14,405 nt of DNA from a bacterium (GTDB taxonomy: Bacteria; Chloroflexota; Limnocylindria; Limnocylindrales; Limnocylindraceae). The notes beneath the pieces are model-generated. The model saw only the letters and a list, made by a program, of their open reading frames with translations, made no database searches and was not told the origin of the DNA. The stretch lies in contig RGBZ01000014.1 in assembly GCA_009919365.1 (NCBI GenBank), forward strand, positions 1 through 14,405, given 5' to 3'. A program made the translations under genes and the position numbers. Shown piece by piece: positions 1-7,181 of the stretch; position 1 is the first letter of the stretch; each line of letters opens with the position of its first letter.

Positions 1-70
1 ACCCTCCGCTCCGGTTATGCCGGCGGTGGGTGGGGATCTACCAACGTTCCGCAGCATGAGGCGCGGCTGA
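1..70 (+). other. Possible 3' end of an upstream gene abutting murF
   Basis: The frame read from base 2 is open for 22 codons and stops with TGA at 68-70, sharing one base with the murF ATG (TGATG). That is the kind of coupling seen elsewhere in this cluster, and murE would be the expected upstream neighbour. However, the encoded residues do not resemble a MurE C-terminus, and the other two frames are equally short of recognisable sequence, so the identity is left open. No promoter was recognised here. Confidence 0.25.
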
Positions 71-1554
71 TGACTCTCTCGGCAGCACCTCAAACGGTGA
101 GCGGACCCCTTGCCACATCTGGCCACGATCTCGCGAGCATTCTGGGCGGCACGCTGCTCGTGGATGGTTCAATGCCAATCCGCGGTTGCGCGGTAGATTC
201 GCGTCTCGCGGTTGCGGGACAAATGTTCCTAGCACTTCCAGGCCAACAGACGCATGGCCTCCGTCACGCTGGCGAGGCGTTGCGTGCGGGCGTTGCGGCA
301 ATCGTTGTCGAAGTGGCAGATGCTACCGCTGAAATTGAACAGGTGTTGGCTGGGCTGGAGCCCGCGGTGCGAGCGGCGGGCGCATCACTGATCAGCGTCG
401 AAGACGGACGCGTTGCCCTCGGCCGTGCGGCGGCCGCGTGGCGCAACCGATTCACGATCGAGGTAATCGGCGTCACGGGCTCGGTCGGGAAGACAACCAC
501 CAAGCAGCTCATTGCCGCCGCCCTTGGCGGCGAGGCGGCCGGTTGCGCCGCCACCCCAGGGAACGCCAACAACGAGATTGGGCTGCCGATGTCCTTGTTG
601 AACCTCCCCGATGGGACCGTGCGCTTTGTTGCCGAGATGGGGATGTATGTTGAAGGTGATATCCGCGCACTCTGCACGCTTGCGCGCCCTCGCATTGGAG
701 TAGTCACCGCCATTGACGCCGTTCACGCTGAGCGGGCGGGGAACCTGGATGCAATTGAGCGAGGGAAGGGTGAGCTCGTTGAGGCGCTACCGCCTGATGG
801 GTGGGCGATCCTCGCCGCCGACGATCTCCGTGTCGCTCGTCTTGCCACTCGAACCCCGGCGCGGAGCATCACAGCTGGTCACGCCGCCAACGCTGATACT
901 CGGATCGTCCATGCAGCGCTTGATGAAGTGGCAGGCCACACCATCGTGACGCTACAGATCCGCGCCGAGACGCTTTCGGTTGACCTGCCGCTCTTCGGGT
1001 TGCACTTCGCGAAGGCGGCGGCACTCGCCGTTGCTGTTGCTGATCTTTGCGGAGTTGCACCCAGTGAGGCAGCGACTCGCCTCGCCGCCGTGCAGTTGCC
1101 GTCGGGGCGTGCCACGGTGCGCATGATGGCCGGCATCCGCGTGATTGATGATGCGTATAACGCTGCGCCGACCAGCATGGCGGCAGCACTCGCAACCCTC
1201 GCAGCCTGCCAGCCACACCGCTTCGCAGCACTCGGTGCGATGGGGGAACTCGGGACGTATGCCGCCGACGCCCACGTCGCAGTTGGACGCGCCGCCGCAA
1301 CGAGTGGGCTCGAGCTCCTCATCGTCGTTGGCGCAGAGGCCGACGGCATCGCAGAGGGGGCGCGCGCCGGGGGTATGCCGATTGAGAAGATCATGCGTTT
1401 GAGTGGTGATGCCGCTGGGATTGACGCCGCCGTCGGACTCCTCGGCGACATGGCAGCGCGAGGCGACACCATCCTCGTGAAGGCGTCACGTTCAGTAGAA
1501 CTCGAACGACTAGTTGGTGGGCTTGCGGCCCGCTGGAGTGAGGAGGCGAAGTGA
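70..1554 (+). CDS. murF: UDP-N-acetylmuramoyl-tripeptide--D-alanyl-D-alanine ligase MurF
   Basis: Cytoplasmic Mur ligase that adds D-Ala-D-Ala to UDP-MurNAc-tripeptide, the last soluble step before MraY. The 494 residues show the Mur ligase order. An N-terminal substrate domain carries a DSR motif and an A-L-P-G stretch. The ATP-binding domain has the P-loop GVTGSVGKTTTK at about residues 134-145, then GNANNEIGLP and an E-M-G motif. The C-terminal domain has DDAYNAAPTSM at about 360-370, LGAMGELG and a final VKASRSVELERLV. The GSVGKTTTK and DAYN motifs favour MurF over MurE, MurC or MurD. The ATG start is the first possible start in this frame within the window and has a weak GAGG at 58-61, 8 bases upstream. 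The stop overlaps the mraY start. D-Ala-D-Ala would come from Ddl, encoded about 6 kb downstream. The gene looks intact. Confidence 0.96.
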   Translation: MTLSAAPQTVSGPLATSGHDLASILGGTLLVDGSMPIRGCAVDSRLAVAGQMFLALPGQQTHGLRHAGEALRAGVAAIVVEVADATAEIEQVLAGLEPAVRAAGASLISVEDGRVALGRAAAAWRNRFTIEVIGVTGSVGKTTTKQLIAAALGGEAAGCAATPGNANNEIGLPMSLLNLPDGTVRFVAEMGMYVEGDIRALCTLARPRIGVVTAIDAVHAERAGNLDAIERGKGELVEALPPDGWAILAADDLRVARLATRTPARSITAGHAANADTRIVHAALDEVAGHTIVTLQIRAETLSVDLPLFGLHFAKAAALAVAVADLCGVAPSEAATRLAAVQLPSGRATVRMMAGIRVIDDAYNAAPTSMAAALATLAACQPHRFAALGAMGELGTYAADAHVAVGRAAATSGLELLIVVGAEADGIAEGARAGGMPIEKIMRLSGDAAGIDAAVGLLGDMAARGDTILVKASRSVELERLVGGLAARWSEEAK

Positions 1555-2522
1555 TTGCCATCGTTCAGGCGCTCGTACTTGCATTTGTCTGTGTCTTTGT
1601 GCTGATGCCGGCGTACCTGCGCCTTTTGAAGTACGCAGGATTCGGCAAGCGCGTACGCCGAGAGTTTGGGCCCGATTGGCACATTGTAAAGGAGGGGACT
1701 CCGACGATGGGCGGTCTGCTGCTCACCGCGATTGTAATCGCTCTTGCACTTCTGCTCGATGCTGTTGACGCTTCAACGTACGCCGTTCTCCTGGCACTTC
1801 TGGGCGTCACACTTCTAGGCGCATTTGATGACTGGCTGAATGCACGAACGGGAGATGGCATCTCGGCACGTCAGAAGCTGCTTTGGCAAACTGGGGTCGC
1901 AATCATCTCTGCTGTCTATCTGCAGCAACACTTTGCCTTCAACTCTCTCGTTGTGCCCTTTGTAGGTGAGGTTCCGATTGCACCAGCACTGTGGATCGTA
2001 GTTGCTGTAGTCGCTATCGTTGCGACGAGCAATGGCGTCAATCTGACAGATGGACTTGATGGCCTCTCGGGTGGAACCATGACGTTCGCCTGGATCAGCT
2101 ACATGGTCATTGCGTTGCTAAACGCTCCAGGGCAGGTGAACCTTGCGATCGTCTGCGCGCTGATTGCCGGTGCGCTTGTTGGCTTCCTCTGGTTCAATGT
2201 GCATCCTGCGAGCGTGATCATTGGCGATGCCGGAGCTCTTGGGTTTGGTGCTGCCCTCGCCGTCACAGGCCTCGTTACCGGCCATGTGCTGCTTCTGCCG
2301 CTAATCGGAATCATCTTCGTGGTGGAGACCGGCTCAGTGATCCTGCAGGTCGCGAGCGTCAAACTCACTGGCAAGCGTGTTTTCCTGTTCACCCCGATCC
2401 ACCACCACTTCGAGCGGCTCGGTTGGGCAGAGACGCAAATCACCTTCCGCTTCTGGATTATCGGTGCGATCGGTGGCATCCTCGGCATCGTTACCTTCCT
2501 TGCAACTCGAGCTCAAGGATGA
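1551..2522 (+). CDS. mraY: Phospho-N-acetylmuramoyl-pentapeptide-transferase MraY
   Basis: Integral membrane enzyme that moves phospho-MurNAc-pentapeptide from UDP onto undecaprenyl phosphate to make lipid I. The 323-residue protein is almost entirely hydrophobic helices, about ten membrane segments. Diagnostic motifs are KEGTPTMGG near residue 44, the Asp pair D93-D94 in GAFDDW, NLTDGLDGL at about 164-172, I-G-D-A-G with D226 (many homologues have MGDTG), and TPIHHHFE with three His at 284-286. The GTG start overlaps the murF stop by 4 bases (GTGA) and has a perfect AGGAGG at 1541-1546 with a 4-base spacer, so this start is well supported. Length and motifs fit an intact, active MraY. The downstream murD start overlaps its stop. 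Confidence 0.97.
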   Translation: MIAIVQALVLAFVCVFVLMPAYLRLLKYAGFGKRVRREFGPDWHIVKEGTPTMGGLLLTAIVIALALLLDAVDASTYAVLLALLGVTLLGAFDDWLNARTGDGISARQKLLWQTGVAIISAVYLQQHFAFNSLVVPFVGEVPIAPALWIVVAVVAIVATSNGVNLTDGLDGLSGGTMTFAWISYMVIALLNAPGQVNLAIVCALIAGALVGFLWFNVHPASVIIGDAGALGFGAALAVTGLVTGHVLLLPLIGIIFVVETGSVILQVASVKLTGKRVFLFTPIHHHFERLGWAETQITFRFWIIGAIGGILGIVTFLATRAQG

Positions 2523-4075
2523 GCGGCGACGGACTCACGCTGGGTGATCTAGAGGCGCCAGCCATCGCGGCAGGCAGTCTGCGTGGTCGCAACGTGGTGA
2601 TACTCGGCGGAGGACGAACTGGCCAAGCGACGGCCGCATTCGTCGCTGCGGCTGGTGCCAGTGTGACGGTGCACGATACGGACACCATCGATCGCGTGGT
2701 CGGCGCTGCGGAGGCTTTTGCCGATGGTGCGATCCGCGCTTCGTTCGGCGATGCCGAGAATCTGGGACCGCTACTTGCGGAGGCGGACCTTGTGGTGCAC
2801 AGCCCCGCCGTAACGCTCGGATTTCCTACAGTGCGCCCCTCCATTGAGCGCGACCTTCGCGATTTTGCCGCCCGGGCAATCCCGCTGGCAGGGGAGGGCG
2901 GAGCCCGCGGACCTATCTTGATTAGTGAGCCGGAGTGGGCGCTTCGCCTTCTCGGCAGCCGTTGGCGCGTTGGCGTTACTGGAACGAAGGGGAAGAGCAC
3001 CACCAGCACGCTGATCGCGACGATCTTGGCGCGGGACCCATCCCACCCTGTTGAACTGGGCGGCAACAATGGTAAGCCGCTGATTGCACGCGCCGCGTCA
3101 CTCCCCGCAGAGACACGCGTTGTGATCGAGCTCTCCGAGCTACAGCTTCCGTCTCTCCACTCAGCCGTCGATGTTGGCGTGTTCACGAACGTGACCGTTG
3201 ATCACTTGGATCGGCATGGAAGCGTTGGGGCCTACCGCAGCGTGAAGCGACTCCTCGCAGACCGCATTGCTGATGATGGCGTGATGGTCGTCAACCTCGA
3301 TGATCCAGTGGTTGCAGCGTATGCCGGCATTGGGCGCGTTGAGACGGTCGGCTACCGTTTGAGTAGTCCGATACCAGGGGGCGTCGGCATTGTTGACGGC
3401 TGGATCGTTGCCGCTGGTGTACTCCGCGCCCCGCGATTCGGTGGTGGCGTGGCTGCCACTGGCCCAAGCGGGCGCATCATGCCTGTTGGAGAGATTGCGC
3501 TGCCGGGAGAACACAGCGTGAGCAATGTGCTCGCCGCTGTCAGCGTGGCGCTTGTAGCTGGGGTCGCGCCCGACGCGATTCGCAGCGCGGTTAGCTCATT
3601 CACAGGCATCCCGCATCGACTTGAAACGGTGGCTGTCGTAAACGGCATCCGCTATGTCAACGATTCACAGGCGACGCAGCCAGACGCCGTTGCGGCCGCC
3701 GTTCGATCGTTCCCAAAACCACTCATCCTTATTGCTGGTGGGCGAAGCAAGGGGCTTGACCTCACCGACCTGGCACCCATCGTTGCGGAGCGCTGCTCTG
3801 CAGTCGTGGTGATGGGAGAGTTGGCCGACGAGCTCGAGGCACTCTTCCACGGCGCAGGGCTCAAGCGTATTGAGCGCGCAACAGATGTAGAGAACGCGGT
3901 GGCGGTCGGAACCATTTTGGCGCATGAGATCGGTTCAACGAGCGCAGATGGCATTCGTGCAACGCTGCTGCTGAGCCCGATCGGCTCCAGCTTTGATATG
4001 TACAACAACCCCTTCGGTGCACGCGGCGACGCGTTCCGCACCGCTGTGCTCGCGCAGATTGAGGGTACACGGTGA
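2519..4075 (+). CDS. murD: UDP-N-acetylmuramoyl-L-alanine--D-glutamate ligase MurD
   Basis: Cytoplasmic ligase adding D-Glu to UDP-MurNAc-L-Ala. It begins with a Rossmann-like nucleotide-sugar domain (VVILGGGRTGQ near residue 27). The ATP P-loop GVTGTKGKSTT lies at about 152-162, followed by GGNNGKP, ELSELQL and TNVTVDHLDRHGS. The C-terminal domain has NDSQATQPDA at about 381-390, LIAGGRSKGLD and SPIGSSFDMYNNP with the R-G-D-A-F-R element after it. At 518 residues it is longer than the usual 440-480. The motif usually read NDSKATN is NDSQATQ here. The reading frame is open further upstream to 2423, but that part is inside mraY and encodes nothing MurD-like. The ATG at 2519 forms an ATGA overlap with the mraY stop and is preceded by AAGG. 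MurC is excluded by the lack of its HGKTTT-type P-loop. Confidence 0.94.
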   Translation: MSGDGLTLGDLEAPAIAAGSLRGRNVVILGGGRTGQATAAFVAAAGASVTVHDTDTIDRVVGAAEAFADGAIRASFGDAENLGPLLAEADLVVHSPAVTLGFPTVRPSIERDLRDFAARAIPLAGEGGARGPILISEPEWALRLLGSRWRVGVTGTKGKSTTSTLIATILARDPSHPVELGGNNGKPLIARAASLPAETRVVIELSELQLPSLHSAVDVGVFTNVTVDHLDRHGSVGAYRSVKRLLADRIADDGVMVVNLDDPVVAAYAGIGRVETVGYRLSSPIPGGVGIVDGWIVAAGVLRAPRFGGGVAATGPSGRIMPVGEIALPGEHSVSNVLAAVSVALVAGVAPDAIRSAVSSFTGIPHRLETVAVVNGIRYVNDSQATQPDAVAAAVRSFPKPLILIAGGRSKGLDLTDLAPIVAERCSAVVVMGELADELEALFHGAGLKRIERATDVENAVAVGTILAHEIGSTSADGIRATLLLSPIGSSFDMYNNPFGARGDAFRTAVLAQIEGTR

Positions 4076-5397
4076 GCCGACTCGTGCGACAACTGGGCGT
4101 CACCCGTACGCCAGGGGTTCGTCCAATGAGCGGTGGGAGACCCCAGCGGAGCGGCTCAGCGCGCCAGCGTATCGCAAGCGTGCTGCGCATCCAGCGCCCC
4201 GGTGAAGACAAGGCGATCCTCCTCCCTGCCGTGGTCCTCGTTGGGATTGGCGTGCTGATGGTCTTCTCAGCCTCGGCGATGAACAGCCTGATCAAGAACA
4301 ATGATGCGTACGACGCAGGTGTCAAGCAGCTTCTCTATGCAACCATGGGTTTCATCTCTCTCTATGTCTTCTCGGGCATTGATTACCGACGCTGGCGCCC
4401 GTTTGCTCCGCTCGCAATGCTCTTCTCTATTGCCTTGCTGATCGTTGTTCTGATTCCCGGCATTCCTACAGAAGCTGGTTTGCGACGGTCGCTCTCCGTT
4501 GGATCGATTAGCATCCACGCGGCTGAGGCGGCCAAGTTCTCGCTGATCCTCTTCCTCGCTGACCTCCTTGCGCGCCGAGGCCGCGAGATCGGCACGACGT
4601 TGAAGTCGATGATCTCGCCCCTCTTGGCGGTCGGGCTCTCGGTTCTCCTCGTCCTTGTCGAACCTGATCTAGGAACCGCGTCGATACTCGGTTTAATCGG
4701 GTTCTCACTCCTCTTCGTCGCGGGTGTCCCGCTGCGCTGGGTGCTGGTGCCAGGTATTAGCGCGGGGACAGTCGCGATTGCCCTCATGTTCGTAAACGGA
4801 TACCAGGCGGCGCGCCTTGGCGGGTTTAGCGACCCATTCTCTGATCCGACCGGCTCCACCTATCAAACACTTCAAGGCTTGATCGCCATGGCGGTCGGTG
4901 GGCCGTTTGGATCGGGCCTCGGCTCCTCCCAGCAGCTGGGCGGAATCAACATTCCATACGCATGGAACGACTACATCTTTGCGGTCATCGGCGAGGAGGC
5001 GGGCCTCTTCGGCATGCTGATCGTGATCGCCGCCTTCTTGGCGATTGCCCTTCGCGGCCTGCGTACCGCTCGCCGCGCCCCCGACACCTACGGCGCTCTG
5101 ATCGCGACCGGGGTCGTCGTGTGGATCGTCGGGCAGGCATTCGTGAACATCGCCGTTGTCCTCGCCCTGATGCCGGTTACTGGGGTACCACTCCCGCTGG
5201 TCTCTCAGGGCGGCTCGGCACTGATTGTGGTGATGGCAGCGATCGGGCTGCTCCTCTCAGTCTCGCGTGAGACGATGGAACCAAGCCAGGCAGGAGGTAG
5301 TGATGCGCGTGCTCATCGCGGGTGGCGGAACGGGGGGGCATCTCTTCCCAGCGTTCGCCGTGGCTCGTTCGGTTCGCCAACTCCAAGCCGCCGCTGA
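4072..5397 (+). CDS. ftsW: Septal peptidoglycan polymerase FtsW (SEDS family)
   Basis: SEDS-family glycosyltransferase that polymerises lipid II at the septum with a class b PBP. The 441 residues begin with a basic cytoplasmic extension of about 45 residues and then about ten membrane helices from LPAVVLVGIGVLMVFSAS onward. Family motifs include VEPDLGT, GLGSSQQ, WNDYIFAVIGEEAG and PVTGVPLPLVSQGGS. Asp300 in the W-N-D-Y-I-F motif matches the Asp proposed as catalytic in SEDS proteins. The usual QPSE-like motif is replaced by HAAEAAK at 149-155. The GTG start makes a GTGA overlap with the murD stop, with GAGGGT just upstream; an ATG at 4126 is an alternative. The last 30 or so residues after L-L-L-S-V-S-R-E-T are translated from a 95-base overlap with murG, unlike the 4-base overlaps at most other junctions. 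They are not FtsW-like. Confidence 0.95.
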   Translation: MSRLVRQLGVTRTPGVRPMSGGRPQRSGSARQRIASVLRIQRPGEDKAILLPAVVLVGIGVLMVFSASAMNSLIKNNDAYDAGVKQLLYATMGFISLYVFSGIDYRRWRPFAPLAMLFSIALLIVVLIPGIPTEAGLRRSLSVGSISIHAAEAAKFSLILFLADLLARRGREIGTTLKSMISPLLAVGLSVLLVLVEPDLGTASILGLIGFSLLFVAGVPLRWVLVPGISAGTVAIALMFVNGYQAARLGGFSDPFSDPTGSTYQTLQGLIAMAVGGPFGSGLGSSQQLGGINIPYAWNDYIFAVIGEEAGLFGMLIVIAAFLAIALRGLRTARRAPDTYGALIATGVVVWIVGQAFVNIAVVLALMPVTGVPLPLVSQGGSALIVVMAAIGLLLSVSRETMEPSQAGGSDARAHRGWRNGGASLPSVRRGSFGSPTPSRR

Positions 5398-5767
5398 AAT
5401 CAGCTGGCTCGGCGGCGCACGAGGCGTCGAGTCACGCCTGGTACCAGAGGCGGGATACCCGTTGACGCTCCTCGCCGCTCCAAGCTTGCGACGGAGCGGT
5501 GCCGGCCTGGTGGCAACGGCGCGTGACACCGTCAAGCTGCTCTGGTCAATTCCACAAGCAATTCGACTGATTCGTCGCATTCGACCCGATGTGATCTTCT
5601 CCACGGGTGGCTACATTGCAATTCCCACGTTGATCGCTGCGTGGCTCACACGACACGTTTCGCGCGCGGTCTCACAGCGAACGATCAACTCCTCTTGGTG
5701 TTCGGTGGCTCACAACGAGTGCGCCGATTTGAGGCGGCGCTTGATGGCGCGCTCACAACACTGTTGA
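5303..5767 (+). pseudogene. murG: murG N-terminal fragment (frameshifted by internal deletion)
   Basis: MurG adds GlcNAc to lipid I at the inner face of the membrane, making lipid II. This fragment carries the N-terminal GT-B domain only. It opens with MRVLIAGGGTGGHLFPAFAVA (the glycine-rich GGTGGH loop), then a LGGARGVESRLVP stretch, and ends its recognisable part at PDVIFSTGGYIAIPTLIAAW, about residue 115. From about base 5656 the translation becomes non-homologous and stops at 5767. The expected HEQN motif, the linker and the GNPVR motif are missing altogether. The ATG has a perfect AGGAGG at 5292-5297 with a 5-base spacer, so translation initiation looks normal; an in-frame start at 5267 lies inside ftsW and has less support. 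The remainder of the gene follows in another frame (see next entry). As read, no functional MurG could be made. Confidence 0.88.
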
Positions 5768-6225
5768 AGGGGTGGAGCGTTCTCCATGTCGTGATGGATG
5801 GCCTTCCCGCGGCGGAGCGCCGACGGGACAGCCTTCCTGCGGAGCTGCGTGACCGCTATGTTCCGGTCGACTTCCTCGGCGGCGGAGCAATGGAGGAGGC
5901 GCTCGTCTCGGCCGATTTGCTGCTTGGGCGCGCGGGCGCATCAACCATTGCCGAAGCGGCCGCCGCTGGGCTCCCTGCAATCATCGTCCCATATCCCTTT
6001 GCTGGCGGCCATCAACGCGCGAATGCGGAGGCTGCTGCAGCAGTGGGAGCCGCAACGCTCGTCAACGATGAAGATCTGACCCCGGAGCGCCTCCTCACGG
6101 CGGTGGCGACCTATTCGACGCCGGCGCTACGCGCTGCAGCAGCACACGCCGCCACAAGGTTGGCTCGCCCTGATGCGGCAGCGGTGATCGCAGAGAAGTT
6201 GCTGCAGCTAGGCGGCAAGGTGTGA
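5641..6225 (+). pseudogene. murG: murG C-terminal fragment, in a different frame
   Basis: This frame holds the C-terminal, UDP-GlcNAc-binding domain of MurG. Recognisable parts are LTANDQLLLVFGGSQRVRRF, then V-P-V-D-F-L, GRAGASTIAEAAAAGLPAIIVPYPFAGGHQRANAE split over about residues 96-130, and a final helix A-V-I-A-E-K-L-L-Q-L. Homology begins close to base 5665, so the upstream GTG at 5641 is merely the first start in this frame and has no clear Shine-Dalgarno. A simple frameshift cannot restore the gene, because about 55-60 codons of the domain linker are absent between this part and the N-terminal part. Codon usage and conservation remain gene-like, which suggests a very recent lesion or an assembly error rather than an old relic. 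The stop overlaps the murB GTG (GTGA). Confidence 0.86.
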
Positions 6226-7181
6226 GCGGTGAACAAGTGAACCAGCCGTGGGCCGACGCTGAAGTCGCCGCGCGCGAACTAGAGCGCCGCCTCAGCCTAA
6301 AGGTGCTGCGAAATGAGCCTCTCGCTGAACACACCACCATGCGCGTCGGTGGCCCGGCCGATCTTCTTGTAACCATTCGCGATCGCTTCGCCCTGCGCGG
6401 CTTGGTTCGCCTCGCAACCGCGCGCGGCTGGCCACTGCGCATCCTTGGGCGCGGGAGCAATGTGGTCGTTGGGGATGCCGGCATGCGCGGCATCGTGGCG
6501 CTCAATCGCAGCGCGGGGTACGACGTTGATCAGGCAGTGGGAACAATCGCCTTCGATTCAGGCGTTCCAATGGCGAAGGCGTCAACGATTGCCGCCGAGG
6601 CGGGGCTCACCGGGCTTGAGTTTGCGCTCGCCATTCCGGGGAACATCGGTGGCGCGATCTGGGCGAATGCTGGCGCGCATGGGGGCGAGATGGCCGCCAT
6701 CACCACGTTTATCACGCTCCTCCGCGCCGATGGCACCGAGGTCGAGATCCCTGTTGCCGAGGCCGCGTTCAGCTATCGCGAATCGCGTTTCAAAGGGCCA
6801 GTGGGGAGCGGCGAAGTGATCCTGGGGGCGACGGTCACCCTGAGACCGGGCGAGCCCGATCTGATCAAGTCGCACCTCGAAGAGATTCGTCGCTGGCGTC
6901 GCGAGCACCAGCCGCTCGGCATCCCGAGCGCTGGCAGCGTCTTCCGTAATCCACCCGGCGACCTGAGCGCTGGTGCACTCATTGAGGCGGTCGGCATGAA
7001 GGGGGTGCGCATTGGCGGCGCAGAGGTCTCCGAGATGCACGCGAACTGGATCCTCAATCGCGGCGGAGCGACAGCAGCCGACATCCGCGCGCTGCACGAT
7101 GCCTGCCGCGACGCGGTCCAGACGCAGCGCGGCATCACGCTCGCCACCGAGATCGCCTTCATTGGGGAGTTCACCGCGTGA
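6222..7181 (+). CDS. murB: UDP-N-acetylenolpyruvoylglucosamine reductase MurB
   Basis: FAD- and NADPH-dependent cytoplasmic enzyme reducing UDP-GlcNAc-enolpyruvate to UDP-MurNAc. The 319 residues show the FAD-binding part first (HTTMRVGGPAD, then ILGRGSNVVVGDAGMRG, then GLEFALAIPGNIGGAIWANAG). The substrate domain follows with FSYRESRF (R186) and GIPSAGSVFRNPPG with the proton-donor Ser at 239. The C-terminus is IGGAEVSEMHANWILNRGGA and T-E-I-A-F-I-G-E (Glu310). The length and the F-S-Y-R-x-S-R-F form indicate a short, type II MurB like that of Gram-positive bacteria. The GTG start overlaps the murG fragment stop by 4 bases. murC, which commonly precedes murB in this position, is absent. The gene looks intact. 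Confidence 0.96.
   Translation: MSGEQVNQPWADAEVAARELERRLSLKVLRNEPLAEHTTMRVGGPADLLVTIRDRFALRGLVRLATARGWPLRILGRGSNVVVGDAGMRGIVALNRSAGYDVDQAVGTIAFDSGVPMAKASTIAAEAGLTGLEFALAIPGNIGGAIWANAGAHGGEMAAITTFITLLRADGTEVEIPVAEAAFSYRESRFKGPVGSGEVILGATVTLRPGEPDLIKSHLEEIRRWRREHQPLGIPSAGSVFRNPPGDLSAGALIEAVGMKGVRIGGAEVSEMHANWILNRGGATAADIRALHDACRDAVQTQRGITLATEIAFIGEFTA

Noticed and set aside
879..1682. - strand open frame of 267 codons opposite murF and mraY
   Set aside because: Same antisense composition effect; no recognisable domain and no sensible start region.
5332..5338. Run of seven G as a possible frameshift error in murG
   Set aside because: The run encodes the correct GGTGGH loop in frame with the start, so the count is right here; the murG break is further downstream.
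5641..5767. Programmed ribosomal frameshift joining the two murG parts
   Set aside because: The conserved HEQN to GNPVR block is physically absent, so no frameshift could give a full MurG, and no slippery heptamer stands out.
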